Below are positions 51,853 through 61,833 of a DNA stretch of 64,000 bases, piece after piece (position 1 is the first letter of the stretch; each line of letters opens with the position of its first letter). The DNA is from Christiangramia forsetii KT0803 (GTDB taxonomy: Bacteria; Bacteroidota; Bacteroidia; Flavobacteriales; Flavobacteriaceae): assembly GCF_000060345.1 (NCBI RefSeq), contig NC_008571.1, positions 2,418,001 to 2,482,000 of the forward strand, read 5' to 3'. The position numbers were made by a program, and so were the translations under genes. The notes under the pieces are model-generated. The model saw only the letters and a list, made by a program, of their open reading frames with translations. It searched no databases and was not told the origin of the DNA.

Positions 51853-53133
51853 ATGATTTTAAAAAAATACTTATTGATCTGTGGAATACTATTTACCTGT
51901 ATTTCTCAAGCTCAGAAAAATATTCCTGCGGAAGCATTTAAGAATATTGAAGATAAAGTAATTGAATGGCGAAGAGATTTTCATGAGCATCCTGAACTTT
52001 CAAATAGAGAATTCAAGACTGCGGAAAAGATCGCAGCTCATTTAAATGCCCTGGGAATTGAAACCCAGACTGGAGTTGCAAAAACCGGAGTAGTAGGAAT
52101 CTTAAAAGGTGATAATCCAGGAAAAACTCTGGCACTAAGAGCCGATATTGATGCTTTACCGGTAACTGAAAATAATGACCTCCCCTTCAAATCTAAAGTG
52201 AAAACAGAATTTCTGAATGCTAAAACCGGAGTGATGCATGCCTGTGGTCATGATACTCACACGGCAATTTTAATGGGTGTTGCAGAAATTCTTTCAGAAA
52301 ATAAAGATAAGATCAATGGCACTGTGAAGTTTATTTTTCAACCTGCGGAAGAGGGACCACCACCGGGAGAAAAAGGTGGTGCTTCATTAATGATAGAGGA
52401 AGGTGTTCTTAAAAATCCGGATGTTGATGCCATATTTGGTTTGCATATAAATGCTGCCACTCCCGTAGGAACCATCAAATACAAACCGGAAGGGACTATG
52501 GCCGCCGTAGAAAGATTTGTGATCAATGTAAAAGGAATGCAAGCGCATGGTTCAGCTCCCTGGAGCGGTGTAGACCCAATTCTAATTTCAGCTAAAATCA
52601 TCGACGGACTACAAACAATTATTAGCCGAAATGCGGAACTTACGGAGTCGGCTTCGGTAATCACCGTAGGAAAAATCACCAGCGGAGTTCGATTCAATAT
52701 CATTCCTGAAACTGCTGAAATGATTGGAACGGTAAGAACATTAGATCCAAAAAACAAAGAATTAATTCTAAAGAGGATGCGGGAAATGGTTCCGGCAATC
52801 GCCGCTGCTTATGGTGGGGAAGCCACCATCGAAATTCAGAATAATACAGCGATAACTTATAACGATCCTGAATTGACTATTAAAATGCTTCCAACTTTAA
52901 AGAATGTGGCAGGGGCAGAGAATGTGAATCTCATGAAAGCGACAACCGGTGGAGAAGATTTCTCTTTTTTCCAGGAAGAAGTTCCCGGTTTCTATTTTTT
53001 CCTTGGAGGTATGCCTAAAAACGGAGAACCTACCAGGCACCATACTCCAGATTTCTTTATTGATGAAAGCGGATTATTACTGGGAGTACAAACAATGACA
53101 CAACTTACCTTAGACTATTTAAGTAACGAGTAA
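51853..53133 (+). CDS. Exported M20 family amidohydrolase
   Basis: 426 aa. Signal peptide ILKKYLLICGILFTCISQAQ. The M20D (hippurate hydrolase/IAA-amino-acid hydrolase-like) motifs are WRRDFHEHPELSN near 40, MHACGHDTHTAILMGVAE, FIFQPAEEGPPPGEKGG and TTGGEDFSFFQEEVPGFYFF. A dimerisation domain lies in the middle (RFVINVKGMQAHGSAPW). It probably cleaves N-acyl amino acids in the periplasm. It overlaps the following gene by 1 bp (TAATG). Confidence 0.9.
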   Translation: MILKKYLLICGILFTCISQAQKNIPAEAFKNIEDKVIEWRRDFHEHPELSNREFKTAEKIAAHLNALGIETQTGVAKTGVVGILKGDNPGKTLALRADIDALPVTENNDLPFKSKVKTEFLNAKTGVMHACGHDTHTAILMGVAEILSENKDKINGTVKFIFQPAEEGPPPGEKGGASLMIEEGVLKNPDVDAIFGLHINAATPVGTIKYKPEGTMAAVERFVINVKGMQAHGSAPWSGVDPILISAKIIDGLQTIISRNAELTESASVITVGKITSGVRFNIIPETAEMIGTVRTLDPKNKELILKRMREMVPAIAAAYGGEATIEIQNNTAITYNDPELTIKMLPTLKNVAGAENVNLMKATTGGEDFSFFQEEVPGFYFFLGGMPKNGEPTRHHTPDFFIDESGLLLGVQTMTQLTLDYLSNE

Positions 53134-54728
53134 TGCAGGAATTTTTAAGTTTTATAGCTATCATTCCATGGTGGGGATGGCTTTTGATATTTCTAATTTT
53201 GGTGGGGATTTCAGATATCTTTCTGAATAAGAAACACACTATTATGCACAATTTTCCGGTGGTTGGGCATATGAGGTATTTTCTGGAAAGCATTGGTCCT
53301 GAATTAAGGCAATACATTGTGGCCAATAACAGGGAAGAGCTGCCTTTTAATCGTAGAGAACGTGGCTGGATCTACGCTTCTGCCAAAAATGAAAATAATT
53401 ATGAGGGTTTTGGTACCGATCAGGATATATTTTCAACACATTATATCTTCATTAATAATGCGCTTTTACCTTACAAACTTCCGCAAGGCCATCCTAACAT
53501 ACAAAATTCAGGATTAATCCCCTGCGCTAAGGTTATGGGTGCCTGGAATAAACGAGAAAGGCCTTACCGCCCGGCATCCATTATTAATATTTCTGCGATG
53601 AGCTACGGTTCACTTTCAGCTAAAGCGATAGAATCGCTAAATGAAGGTTGCAAACTTGCCGGGGCTTTCCATAATACCGGCGAAGGCGGACTTTCTCCAT
53701 ATCACAAAAAAGGAGCCGATGTTGTCTTTCAGATAGGTACCGGCTACTTTGGGGTTCGGGATGAAAACGGCATTTTTTCTATGGAAAAACTGGTGCAACT
53801 TGTAAAAGACAATCCACAGGTTAGGGCTATTGAACTTAAGTTATCTCAAGGTGCCAAACCGGGTAAAGGGGGAGTTTTGCCAGCTGCAAAAATTTCAAAA
53901 GAAATTTCAGAAATTAGAGGGGTTCCTATGGGCAAAGATGTAATCTCTCCGGCATATCACCACACTTTTGATACCATTGAAGGAATGGTTGAATTTGTAG
54001 AAAAGATTGCAAAAGCAACAGGCTTGCCCACGGGAATCAAATCGGCTGTAGGGCAATTAAAAGACTGGGAAACACTTGCCAGGATCATGCAGGAAAAAGA
54101 TCTTGGTCCCGATTTTATTTCTATAGATGGCGGAGAAGGTGGAACGGGCGCAGCGCCCCCTAGCTTTGCTGATCATGTTTCACTGCCCTGGATCTATGCA
54201 TTTACAGATGTTTATAAGATTTTTCAGAAATATAAATTAACCAATCGCATCGTTTTTATAGCTTCCGGTAAACTTGGGTTTCCTGCAAAAGCGGCCATGG
54301 CATTTGCTCTTGGGGCAGATTGCATCAATGTAGCCCGCGAAGCGATGATGAGTGTTGGTTGTATTCAGGCACAAAGTTGCCATACCAATACCTGCCCAAC
54401 CGGCGTTGCTACCCAAAATAAATGGTTACAATCCGGTATTAATGTAAAGGATAAGGCAATGCGTACAAATTTCTATTTTGTGAAATTTAGAAAAGAGCTT
54501 TTACAAATAAGTCATGCCTGTGGCTACGAGCACCCCTGCCAGTTTAATACCGATGATGTAGATATCAACCTCAGCGATAAGAATCTTGCAAAAACTCTGG
54601 CTACCACTTTTTCATACCATAAAGATGCAGTAAATTTCGGATCTGTTAAGGAGTTGGTGGAATGTGCTCATTTAGGCGGAAACCTTAATCTTGAGCATTT
54701 ACAAAAAACAGAAAAAGCAATAGACTAA
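53133..54728 (+). CDS. FMN-binding glutamate synthase family protein
   Basis: 531 aa. An N-terminal membrane helix (about 7-27, AIIPWWGWLLIFLILVGISD) is followed by the glutamate-synthase-type barrel. NISAMSYGSLSAKAIESL, NTGEGGLSPYH, LKLSQGAKPGKGG, SIDGGEGGTGAAP and FALGADCINVAREAM are clear. Cys410, Cys416 and Cys421 have the C-x5-C-x4-C spacing of the 3Fe-4S cluster in GltB. The glutaminase domain and the GXGXG C-terminal domain are missing, so it is a stand-alone synthase-like barrel of unknown reaction. It is coupled to the M20 gene by TAATG. Confidence 0.88.
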   Translation: MQEFLSFIAIIPWWGWLLIFLILVGISDIFLNKKHTIMHNFPVVGHMRYFLESIGPELRQYIVANNREELPFNRRERGWIYASAKNENNYEGFGTDQDIFSTHYIFINNALLPYKLPQGHPNIQNSGLIPCAKVMGAWNKRERPYRPASIINISAMSYGSLSAKAIESLNEGCKLAGAFHNTGEGGLSPYHKKGADVVFQIGTGYFGVRDENGIFSMEKLVQLVKDNPQVRAIELKLSQGAKPGKGGVLPAAKISKEISEIRGVPMGKDVISPAYHHTFDTIEGMVEFVEKIAKATGLPTGIKSAVGQLKDWETLARIMQEKDLGPDFISIDGGEGGTGAAPPSFADHVSLPWIYAFTDVYKIFQKYKLTNRIVFIASGKLGFPAKAAMAFALGADCINVAREAMMSVGCIQAQSCHTNTCPTGVATQNKWLQSGINVKDKAMRTNFYFVKFRKELLQISHACGYEHPCQFNTDDVDINLSDKNLAKTLATTFSYHKDAVNFGSVKELVECAHLGGNLNLEHLQKTEKAID

Positions 54729-54741
54729 ATTTTATTACCTA

Positions 54742-55263
54742 ATGAACGAATCTGAAATTCTTGATCTTTTATTTGCCATTTTGCCGGCGATTATTGTTGG
54801 ATTGGTTTCTTTTTATTTTTTTCATTCTTACTCAAAAAATGAGGAAAACAGAAGGAGATTTCTCCTGCTAAGAGAAAAACAGAAAACTGCTTTACCCATA
54901 CGTTTGCAGGCCTATGAAAGGCTGGCTCTTTTTCTGGAAAGAATCTCACCAGGAAAAATTTTATTTAGGGTTCAGGCCACTTCAGAAGAAGCTGAAGCTT
55001 ATGCAAACCTTCTTATTGCTAATATTGAACAGGAATTTGAGCATAATCTTGCGCAACAAATCTATGTAAGCAATGAATGCTGGGATTATATAAAGACCGC
55101 AAAAAATTCGATTATTACAAGTCTTAGAAAAGCAGCCGCAAAGGAAGATATTTCTACTGCTGATGAACTTCGTGAAATAGTTCTAAAAAGTCTAATGGAT
55201 AAACAACCTCCTACAGATGCTGCTTTATCTTATATTAAGAAAGAAGTTAGAAGCCTAGCTTAA
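54742..55263 (+). CDS. Conserved hypothetical protein with one membrane helix
   Basis: 173 aa. One membrane helix at about 8-29 (LLFAILPAIIVGLVSFYFFH), then a mainly helical cytosolic part: LPIRLQAYERLALFLERISP and FEHNLAQQIYVSNECWDYI. It is a Bacteroidota family I do not recognise by function. It is 13 bp after the glutamate-synthase-like gene and could be its membrane partner, both carrying an N-terminal anchor. The end overlaps the convergent patatin gene by 17 bp. Confidence 0.7.
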   Translation: MNESEILDLLFAILPAIIVGLVSFYFFHSYSKNEENRRRFLLLREKQKTALPIRLQAYERLALFLERISPGKILFRVQATSEEAEAYANLLIANIEQEFEHNLAQQIYVSNECWDYIKTAKNSIITSLRKAAAKEDISTADELREIVLKSLMDKQPPTDAALSYIKKEVRSLA

Positions 55264-56173
55264 ACCAGGAAGATTTAGCCGCAGCTTTTTTTTCCATTTC
55301 TTTCTTCTCTGCATATTCGTAGCCTTGTTGCCACCACTCGGTCATGGCTTTTTTATTAAATACCAGTGAATTTTCGGTAAGTTTTGTGGGTGTATAATAG
55401 ATATTCAGCTTTACCTTTTTATTCATTGCGGCTAACTTACCCTCTACTATATCATGATACTCTACCTGGTCCAGCAAAAACCCAAAAAGGTTCACCATTA
55501 AGGAAAATGGATTTTTCCCTAAAACCTTATTATATTCCATATTCTCGGCTTCAAGAATAATCGCATCTACTTCTGTTGCTCCTCTCTTTATAGCTTCCCT
55601 AATAGGAACTACACAACCAAGTCCGCCATCAGCATACTCAAATCCATCTTTTTTTGCAAGGCTCATAAACGGGATATAGTTACAACTTATCCAGATCCAT
55701 TCACAGAAATCATCATATTCAAAATCATGAATTGACTTATATTCCACTCTGTTTTTAGAAAGATTGGACACAGTTACCACAACATCTTTCACCTTACTTT
55801 TAAGTTGATTGAAATCCTGATGTGAAAAATTCTTCCGAATATTTCTCTTTAAAGCTTTACTCTCCCCAAATGTTCTTCGTTGCCTAACGAATTGCCAGAA
55901 CATATTGAAATAATTAATAGTTACATACTGCCGACCATCCTTCTTTTTTACCACAAATGGGTTGATGCTAAAAATCTTTCGCTGATTAACGTTTGTATAT
56001 ATATCGTAAACCTTTTGAATATTCCCGGCTGCCAGATGAGGAATTAACAGGCTCCCGGTAGAAGTTCCTAGAAAAAGATCATAGTTGCGATTTTGTTCCT
56101 GAATAAGATACTGAGCAACGCCACCCGCAAAGGCTCCTTTGCTCCCACCTCCAGATATCACTAATGCACGCAT
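55247..56173 (-). CDS. Patatin-like phospholipase, copy 1
   Basis: 308 aa. Patatin lipase/acyl hydrolase with oxyanion GGGSKGAFAGG at 8-18, nucleophile GTSTG (Ser38) and catalytic Asp182 in ADGGLG. No signal peptide or T5 beta-barrel, so it is a cytosolic single domain, unlike PlpD-type exporters. It shares its 5' end with the stop of the second copy (TAATG) and is very similar to it along the whole length (identical first 23 residues apart from none). Its 3' end overlaps the convergent gene by 17 bp. Confidence 0.9.
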   Translation of the reverse strand: MRALVISGGGSKGAFAGGVAQYLIQEQNRNYDLFLGTSTGSLLIPHLAAGNIQKVYDIYTNVNQRKIFSINPFVVKKKDGRQYVTINYFNMFWQFVRQRRTFGESKALKRNIRKNFSHQDFNQLKSKVKDVVVTVSNLSKNRVEYKSIHDFEYDDFCEWIWISCNYIPFMSLAKKDGFEYADGGLGCVVPIREAIKRGATEVDAIILEAENMEYNKVLGKNPFSLMVNLFGFLLDQVEYHDIVEGKLAAMNKKVKLNIYYTPTKLTENSLVFNKKAMTEWWQQGYEYAEKKEMEKKAAAKSSWFKLGF

Positions 56174-57075
56174 TAAGGTTCGATTTGGTTTAACTCTTTA
56201 TTTCTATGTTTTGCGAATTCATAACCGCTCTCCCACCAGATTTTCATTTTCTCTTCATCAAAAATAAGGGAATTGGTAGTCAAAACACTTGGAGTATAAT
56301 AAAAATTAAGGATCGCATCTTTATTAGCTGCTGAAAATTTTCCAATCTTAATATTCTGCGATTCTATTCGGTCTAACATAAACGCAAACAAGTTCGTAAT
56401 CAAGGAAAATACGTTTTTTGATGGCATTCTATTGAAGTAGGTTACCTCGGTTTGTAAGATAATCGCATCAATTTCAGTAGCTTCCCTTTTAATCGCTTCC
56501 TCTATGGGAACCATGGAACCCAGCCCACCATCTGCATATTCACATCCATTTTTTTTAACTAAACTCATGAAGGGGGTATAGTTACAGGAGATCCATATCC
56601 ATTCAATAAAATCTTCATATTCGTAATCCCTGATAGATTTATACTCTACTTCATTCAGTGACAGGTTGGATACCGTCACAACAATTTCTTTGGGTCCGGC
56701 CTTTAATTCTTCAAATTCTTCTTTTGTAAAGGTTTTCTTAATCAGCTTCTTGAGATTGAGACTCTCTCCAAAGGTCTTTTTTCCTTTTAAAAAATTCAGC
56801 AGTACTTTAAAGTGATTGATAGTAATATTTTCATAACCGTGTTTCTTTTTTATCAAAAATGGACGGTTACTGAATATACTGGATTGGTTTACGGAAGTAA
56901 AAATTTTCTTCACTTTATCGGCTTTTCCCAAGGCCATATGAGCTATTAAAAGACTTCCGGTAGAAGTTCCAATAAAAAGGTCGTAATCCTTTTTAAGTTC
57001 CTCAGTTAGATATTGGGCCACACCTCCTGCAAATGCGCCCTTACTACCACCTCCTGAAATCACAAGTGCGCGCAT
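56173..57075 (-). CDS. Patatin-like phospholipase, copy 2
   Basis: 300 aa, paralogue of the downstream gene. The same residues are present: GGGSKGAFAGG at 8-18, Ser38 in GTSTGS and Asp182 in ADGGLGS. Differences cluster in the lid-like region (about 85-130) and after 200. Both end with a helical tail, and LTTNSLIFDEEKMKIWWESG parallels LTENSLVFNKKAMTEWWQQG in copy 1, showing tandem duplication. Two bp after the M1 aminopeptidase gene's stop. Substrate is unknown; likely a lysophospholipid or acyl-glycerol. Confidence 0.9.
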   Translation of the reverse strand: MRALVISGGGSKGAFAGGVAQYLTEELKKDYDLFIGTSTGSLLIAHMALGKADKVKKIFTSVNQSSIFSNRPFLIKKKHGYENITINHFKVLLNFLKGKKTFGESLNLKKLIKKTFTKEEFEELKAGPKEIVVTVSNLSLNEVEYKSIRDYEYEDFIEWIWISCNYTPFMSLVKKNGCEYADGGLGSMVPIEEAIKREATEIDAIILQTEVTYFNRMPSKNVFSLITNLFAFMLDRIESQNIKIGKFSAANKDAILNFYYTPSVLTTNSLIFDEEKMKIWWESGYEFAKHRNKELNQIEP

Positions 57076-57076
57076 A

Positions 57077-59191
57077 TTATCCGTTAATTTTAGATCTTAA
57101 ATAAGAAGTATCATTTTCAGCCATATTTTCTGATATTTCTACCAATTTAAGCCTGTATTCTTCATTTTTCAGAAGCTCATTTAGCAATTGCCTGCAATAA
57201 TCCCTGAAACCGTAGGTATGATGCTTAGTTCCTTTAATCAGGCTTTCAAGGCTTGGAGTATTGAATGCTCCAATTTGATATAAATAACTGAAGGCATTTT
57301 CCCGTACCTGAAATGGCCGCCAGGTTGCCGTATAACCCGCTAACTCTTCATAATAATCTTCAGTAAGTTTCGGCTCAAACTCAGGAGTCACCAGGTTTAA
57401 AGTTAACCAAAGCATTCTGATATTCTTATTATAAAAGCCATCCAAATTTCGGGTTTGTTCCAGATATTTTGCTCTATCTTCCGGAAACTGTTCCCATAAT
57501 TTAAACAAAGCTGCTTCTATAGTTAAATAAGATTCGTCTTTCAGCAAAGATTCAAATTCAGATTTTAGAGATTCTGGAATTGGTTGCATGGTTCTGGCAA
57601 TTGCCTGTCGCACAAATATATTATTGGTTTCAAATGCTTTTTTATAAAGAGCTGTAGCCTGTTGCGTTTGAAAACCGGCGAGTTGATTTACCGCTTCCTG
57701 GCCAATATAATCGTTTACCGGAAAATCCAGAACATCCTCTAAATATTCAAATTTTTGATCTAAAGCGGTCTCTCTTAATGCCGCCATATTTAAATAATTA
57801 GTTATAAAATCTGATTTCTTCAAAGACTCCAAAGACTGAGTTGCTTTAAATGCAGACTGCTCCAACCAGTCTTTTACAAACTGTGAAAGATCCATCCCAG
57901 AAGCCATTTCCATCTCGGCGATGAAATTATTGGTCTCTACATTTTTAAAACTATAGAGCTCCAAATAACTTTTCATTCCTTTGCGGAAAGCTTCATCTCC
58001 TACTCTTTTCCTTAAAATATGTAGCGCCCAGGCTCCTTTTTGATAGAATGTCATCGAACTGGCCCTGGGATTTAAAAGCGATTGTCCTTTTCCTGAATCG
58101 CTAAGTTCTTTGAGACCTTCTGCTGTTTCGTATAATTTCCAATAATAATAGTCTTCCCCGAAAATTTTCTTTTCAGCAAGCAAAGCATAATAGGTTGCGA
58201 AACCTTCATGCAGCCAGTGATGCTGACCATTTTTTTCGGTTACCAAATTACCAAACCATTGATGGGCCAACTCATGAGCATTTACATTCACATAATTCCT
58301 ATCCTTAAATCCGATGGAATCTGTTAAGAAAGATGAAGAAAAAATGGTGGTTCCTGTATTTTCCATACCTCCGTGTAAAAAATCCTGAACCGGTACCTGC
58401 TTATAATTTTGCCAGGGATAGGGCAATCCGATTTCGCTTTCCAGAAAATCAAATATTTCTGCAGAGTGCCTGTAAGTAGCTTCAAACAGCAATGAATCTT
58501 CCGGTGTGTAAAAAAGCTGAATTTCATCCCCACTTCCCGAAGTTATAGTTTGAGAATTATACGCACCGGCCGCCACTCCAACCAGATAGCTGCTCATAGG
58601 TCTGTCCATATCAAAGCTCCATACTCGAGTACTATCATTAACCCGCTCTACACTTTTTTGAATTCCGTTTGAAATAAGTTGATATTGACCCGGAAATTCA
58701 AAACTCAAGTCAAATTCTACCTTTTCTGTCATATCATCAAAACTGGGTAACCAGGTAGAAGTGTATTTGCCCTGTCCCTGAGTCCAAACCTGTCTTTTAG
58801 ATCTATCAATTTCAGATGAATCCCAATTAATGAAATACATTCCGGCTTGCGGATTCACCGTATATTTAAGATTGAGTTTATTGTTTTTTGAAGGAAGAAA
58901 ATTAGAAATAATATAAATTCCATTTTCATCGGAATGGTAGTTTGCAGTATTTCCGTTCAGGAGCACGTCTGTAAACCGCATCTTTTTTCCGTTTATAAAA
59001 AGTGTGTCTTCCTGTGCCAGAATATCAAAAGTATAAGTAACCTCACCATCAACTTTTGCTTCTGATGGTACTATCTTGATATAAGCATCAATATTCTTAA
59101 AGTCAAAATATTCGGTTTGGGAAAGTCCAAAATCCTGAGCCATTAAAGTAACTGACCAGAATAGGAACAAAAAAGCAAGTGTTTTTCGCAT
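57077..59191 (-). CDS. M1 family aminopeptidase (exported)
   Basis: 704 aa from the ATG at 59191 (MRKTLAFLFLFWSVTLMAQ); an upstream ATG at 59224 adds 11 residues before the signal peptide. M1 features: the GGMENTG loop near 270 (GxMEN), zinc motif HELAH at 306-310 with third ligand Glu329, then a conserved YQKGAWALHILRKRVGDEAF segment around 395. Its C-terminal helical domain of ~250 residues is present, unlike the 544-aa M1 at 30980. It is likely periplasmic. First gene of a minus operon with two patatins, by 1-2-bp junctions. Confidence 0.92.
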   Translation of the reverse strand: MRKTLAFLFLFWSVTLMAQDFGLSQTEYFDFKNIDAYIKIVPSEAKVDGEVTYTFDILAQEDTLFINGKKMRFTDVLLNGNTANYHSDENGIYIISNFLPSKNNKLNLKYTVNPQAGMYFINWDSSEIDRSKRQVWTQGQGKYTSTWLPSFDDMTEKVEFDLSFEFPGQYQLISNGIQKSVERVNDSTRVWSFDMDRPMSSYLVGVAAGAYNSQTITSGSGDEIQLFYTPEDSLLFEATYRHSAEIFDFLESEIGLPYPWQNYKQVPVQDFLHGGMENTGTTIFSSSFLTDSIGFKDRNYVNVNAHELAHQWFGNLVTEKNGQHHWLHEGFATYYALLAEKKIFGEDYYYWKLYETAEGLKELSDSGKGQSLLNPRASSMTFYQKGAWALHILRKRVGDEAFRKGMKSYLELYSFKNVETNNFIAEMEMASGMDLSQFVKDWLEQSAFKATQSLESLKKSDFITNYLNMAALRETALDQKFEYLEDVLDFPVNDYIGQEAVNQLAGFQTQQATALYKKAFETNNIFVRQAIARTMQPIPESLKSEFESLLKDESYLTIEAALFKLWEQFPEDRAKYLEQTRNLDGFYNKNIRMLWLTLNLVTPEFEPKLTEDYYEELAGYTATWRPFQVRENAFSYLYQIGAFNTPSLESLIKGTKHHTYGFRDYCRQLLNELLKNEEYRLKLVEISENMAENDTSYLRSKING

Positions 59192-59317
59192 GTAAATTTG
59201 AAGAATAACTTCCGCAAAATACAAAATTGGGGTTTTAATACATAAATTTTACAGTTTAAACATCTTCTGGCTGAAGCAGCGGTTCAAAAATCAAACTGTT
59301 TTAATATCTTCGTTTTT

Positions 59318-61417
59318 ATGATCCAAAATCTGTTGCAAACCCCTATTGAGTATTTAAAAGGCGTTGGACCAAATAGGTCTGAAGTGCTTAAAAAGGAACT
59401 TAATATTCAATATTACAGGGATCTAATCAATTTTTTTCCGAATCGATATATAGATAAAACAGGTTTTTATAAGATCAATCAGCTTCAGAGAAATTCTTCT
59501 GAGGTCCAGATCGTTGGAAAAATAACCCACCTTAAAATGGTGGAACAAAAAAGGGGAAAACGCCTGGTTGCAGATTTTATAGATGATACCGGTAAGATGG
59601 AGCTTATCTGGTTTCGGGGTCATAAATGGATTCGTGAAAACCTAAAACTGAACACTCCTTATGTGATCTTCGGAAAAACCAACTCGTACAATGGTGCTTT
59701 TAGTATGCCTCATCCAGAAATGGAACTGGTCGCAGATTACAAAAAAAACCTGAGACCTGCCATGCAGCCGATATATCCTTCTACTGAAATGCTTGGAAAG
59801 AAAGGGATTACCAACCGGGTAATCATGAAATTGATGCAGGAGGTATTACAGCAAACAGGTTTGAAATTTTCCGAAAGTTTAAATGCAGATCTCATTGATG
59901 AGCTAAAACTGATCTCTAAGGCTGAGGCGCTTTTCAATATCCACTTTCCAAAAAATCAGGAATTACTTGCTAAAGCTCAATTCAGATTAAAATTTGAGGA
60001 ATTATTCTTTATTCAGCTTCAGCTACTTCGGAAGAATATGCTGCATAAGCAGAAGATCAAAGGTTTCAACTTTGACCAGATAGGTGAGTATTTTAATAAT
60101 TTTTACCAGGAACATTTACCATTCGATCTCACCGGTGCTCAAAAACGAGTAATTAAGGAAATACGTGCAGATATGGGTAGCGGTGCCCAAATGAACCGAC
60201 TGTTACAGGGAGATGTTGGTTCAGGAAAAACGATCGTAGCATTAATGTCTATGCTTATTGCTTTAGATAATGGGTTTCAGGCATGTTTAATGGCGCCAAC
60301 CGAGATACTTTCTATTCAGCATTATCATGGTCTTGCAGAACTCTGCAAAGATCTTAATATTGAGATCTTCCTTTTAACGGGTTCAACTAAAACCGCTAAA
60401 AGAAGAGAGATCCACGAAAAACTGGAAAACGGCGAAATAGATATTTTAATAGGTACGCACGCACTTCTGGAAGACAAAGTGAAATTTAAGAATCTGGGGC
60501 TTGCGGTAATTGATGAACAACACAGGTTTGGTGTTGCCCAACGAGCAAAATTATGGAAGAAAAATCATATTCCGCCTCATGTTCTGGTAATGACAGCAAC
60601 CCCAATTCCAAGAACATTGGCGATGAGTTTATACGGCGATCTGGATATTTCTGTAATAGATGAATTGCCTCCGGGCAGAAAACCCGTAAAAACGGTACAT
60701 AGATTTGACAGCAACCGGCTTAAAGTTTTCAGGTTTATTAAAGAAGAGGTTCAAAAAGGAAGACAGGTGTATGTAGTATATCCTCTTATTCAGGAATCTG
60801 AAAAAATGGATTATAAAGATCTTATGGATGGCTATGAAAGTATTGCCCGCGAATTTCCAGAATTTCAGATCTCTATAGTTCACGGCCAAATGAAACCGGC
60901 AGATAAAGATTATGAAATGGATCGCTTTGTGAGAGCAGAGACCCAAATCATGGTAGCCACTACAGTTATTGAAGTTGGGGTAAATATTCCCAATGCCAGC
61001 GTTATGATTATTGAAAGTGCCGAAAGATTTGGTCTTTCTCAACTCCACCAGTTACGAGGAAGAGTTGGGCGCGGTGCAGAACAAAGTTTTTGTATTTTGA
61101 TGACGGGACATAAGCTATCTAACGATAGTAAAACCAGGCTGGAAACCATGACCTCTACCAATGATGGTTTTGAAATAGCCGAAGTTGACCTTAAACTCCG
61201 AGGCCCGGGGGATCTTATGGGCACCCAGCAAAGTGGAGTACTTAATCTAAAAATTGCTGATATTGTAAAAGACAATTCTATCTTACAATTAGCCAGAAAT
61301 TATGCTTCCCGACTGCTTAAAGCCGATCCCAACCTTTCACAGGAAAAGCATGTTATGGTAAAGAACGCTTTCGCCAGATTGGTAAAAAATAAAACTATAT
61401 GGAATTATATCAGCTAA
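59318..61417 (+). CDS. recG: ATP-dependent DNA helicase RecG
   Basis: 699 aa. RecG reverses stalled forks and processes recombination intermediates. The wedge OB domain is in the first ~200 residues (VGPNRSEVLKKELNIQY). Walker A GDVGSGKT is at 298-305, DEQH at 399-402 and the ATATPIPRTLAMSLYGD motif III follows. Later motifs are TTVIEVGVNIPNASVMIIES and QLRGRVGRGAEQSFCILMT. The C-terminal TRG region has DGFEIAEVDLKLRGPGDLMG. Divergent from the aminopeptidase gene, 126 bp apart. Usual length is ~690 aa, so it is complete. Confidence 0.97.
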   Translation: MIQNLLQTPIEYLKGVGPNRSEVLKKELNIQYYRDLINFFPNRYIDKTGFYKINQLQRNSSEVQIVGKITHLKMVEQKRGKRLVADFIDDTGKMELIWFRGHKWIRENLKLNTPYVIFGKTNSYNGAFSMPHPEMELVADYKKNLRPAMQPIYPSTEMLGKKGITNRVIMKLMQEVLQQTGLKFSESLNADLIDELKLISKAEALFNIHFPKNQELLAKAQFRLKFEELFFIQLQLLRKNMLHKQKIKGFNFDQIGEYFNNFYQEHLPFDLTGAQKRVIKEIRADMGSGAQMNRLLQGDVGSGKTIVALMSMLIALDNGFQACLMAPTEILSIQHYHGLAELCKDLNIEIFLLTGSTKTAKRREIHEKLENGEIDILIGTHALLEDKVKFKNLGLAVIDEQHRFGVAQRAKLWKKNHIPPHVLVMTATPIPRTLAMSLYGDLDISVIDELPPGRKPVKTVHRFDSNRLKVFRFIKEEVQKGRQVYVVYPLIQESEKMDYKDLMDGYESIAREFPEFQISIVHGQMKPADKDYEMDRFVRAETQIMVATTVIEVGVNIPNASVMIIESAERFGLSQLHQLRGRVGRGAEQSFCILMTGHKLSNDSKTRLETMTSTNDGFEIAEVDLKLRGPGDLMGTQQSGVLNLKIADIVKDNSILQLARNYASRLLKADPNLSQEKHVMVKNAFARLVKNKTIWNYIS

Positions 61418-61833
61418 ATAAGTCTCAATAAACTCGTTCGAACTTTTTCGAAAACTAATTTTTAGACAATTGAAATAGTTTAAGCAAGTTCAATAAAAAA
61501 TCTTGCCAGGCAAAGGACCTATATTTTTTAAACATTCATTATCAAACAATTACTATTTTCCGTATATTTAAAGTATCCGAAAAAATTCTTACCAATACTT
61601 ACTGCTACTTAAAAAGCATTTGGATTTTCTTTTATTAACCGAAATAACAATCAGTTTAGCTACTGATTTTCAATCTCAAAAGATGCTTTTTAAAAGATCT
61701 TTGAATTATCACTGAAGAAAATAAGGGTCTCCTACAATCCTTAAAATTTTAGCTCCGCCTTTTTATACCTGCGAAATTTTATCCCCATAAAATTCTGGAA
61801 TCAATTTTTTAAAATCACATAAAAATAGAAATC
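61418..61833. other. Intergenic, nothing recognised
   Basis: A 416-bp gap between recG and the TPR gene. No reading frame, strong hairpin terminator, RNA gene or repeat seen in other gaps was recognised. It is AT-rich. Confidence 0.5.

Noticed and set aside
52338-52757. 139-codon minus-strand frame inside the M20 gene
   Set aside because: Antisense shadow of a conserved amidohydrolase.
60629-61048. 139-codon minus-strand frame inside recG
   Set aside because: Antisense shadow of conserved helicase motifs.
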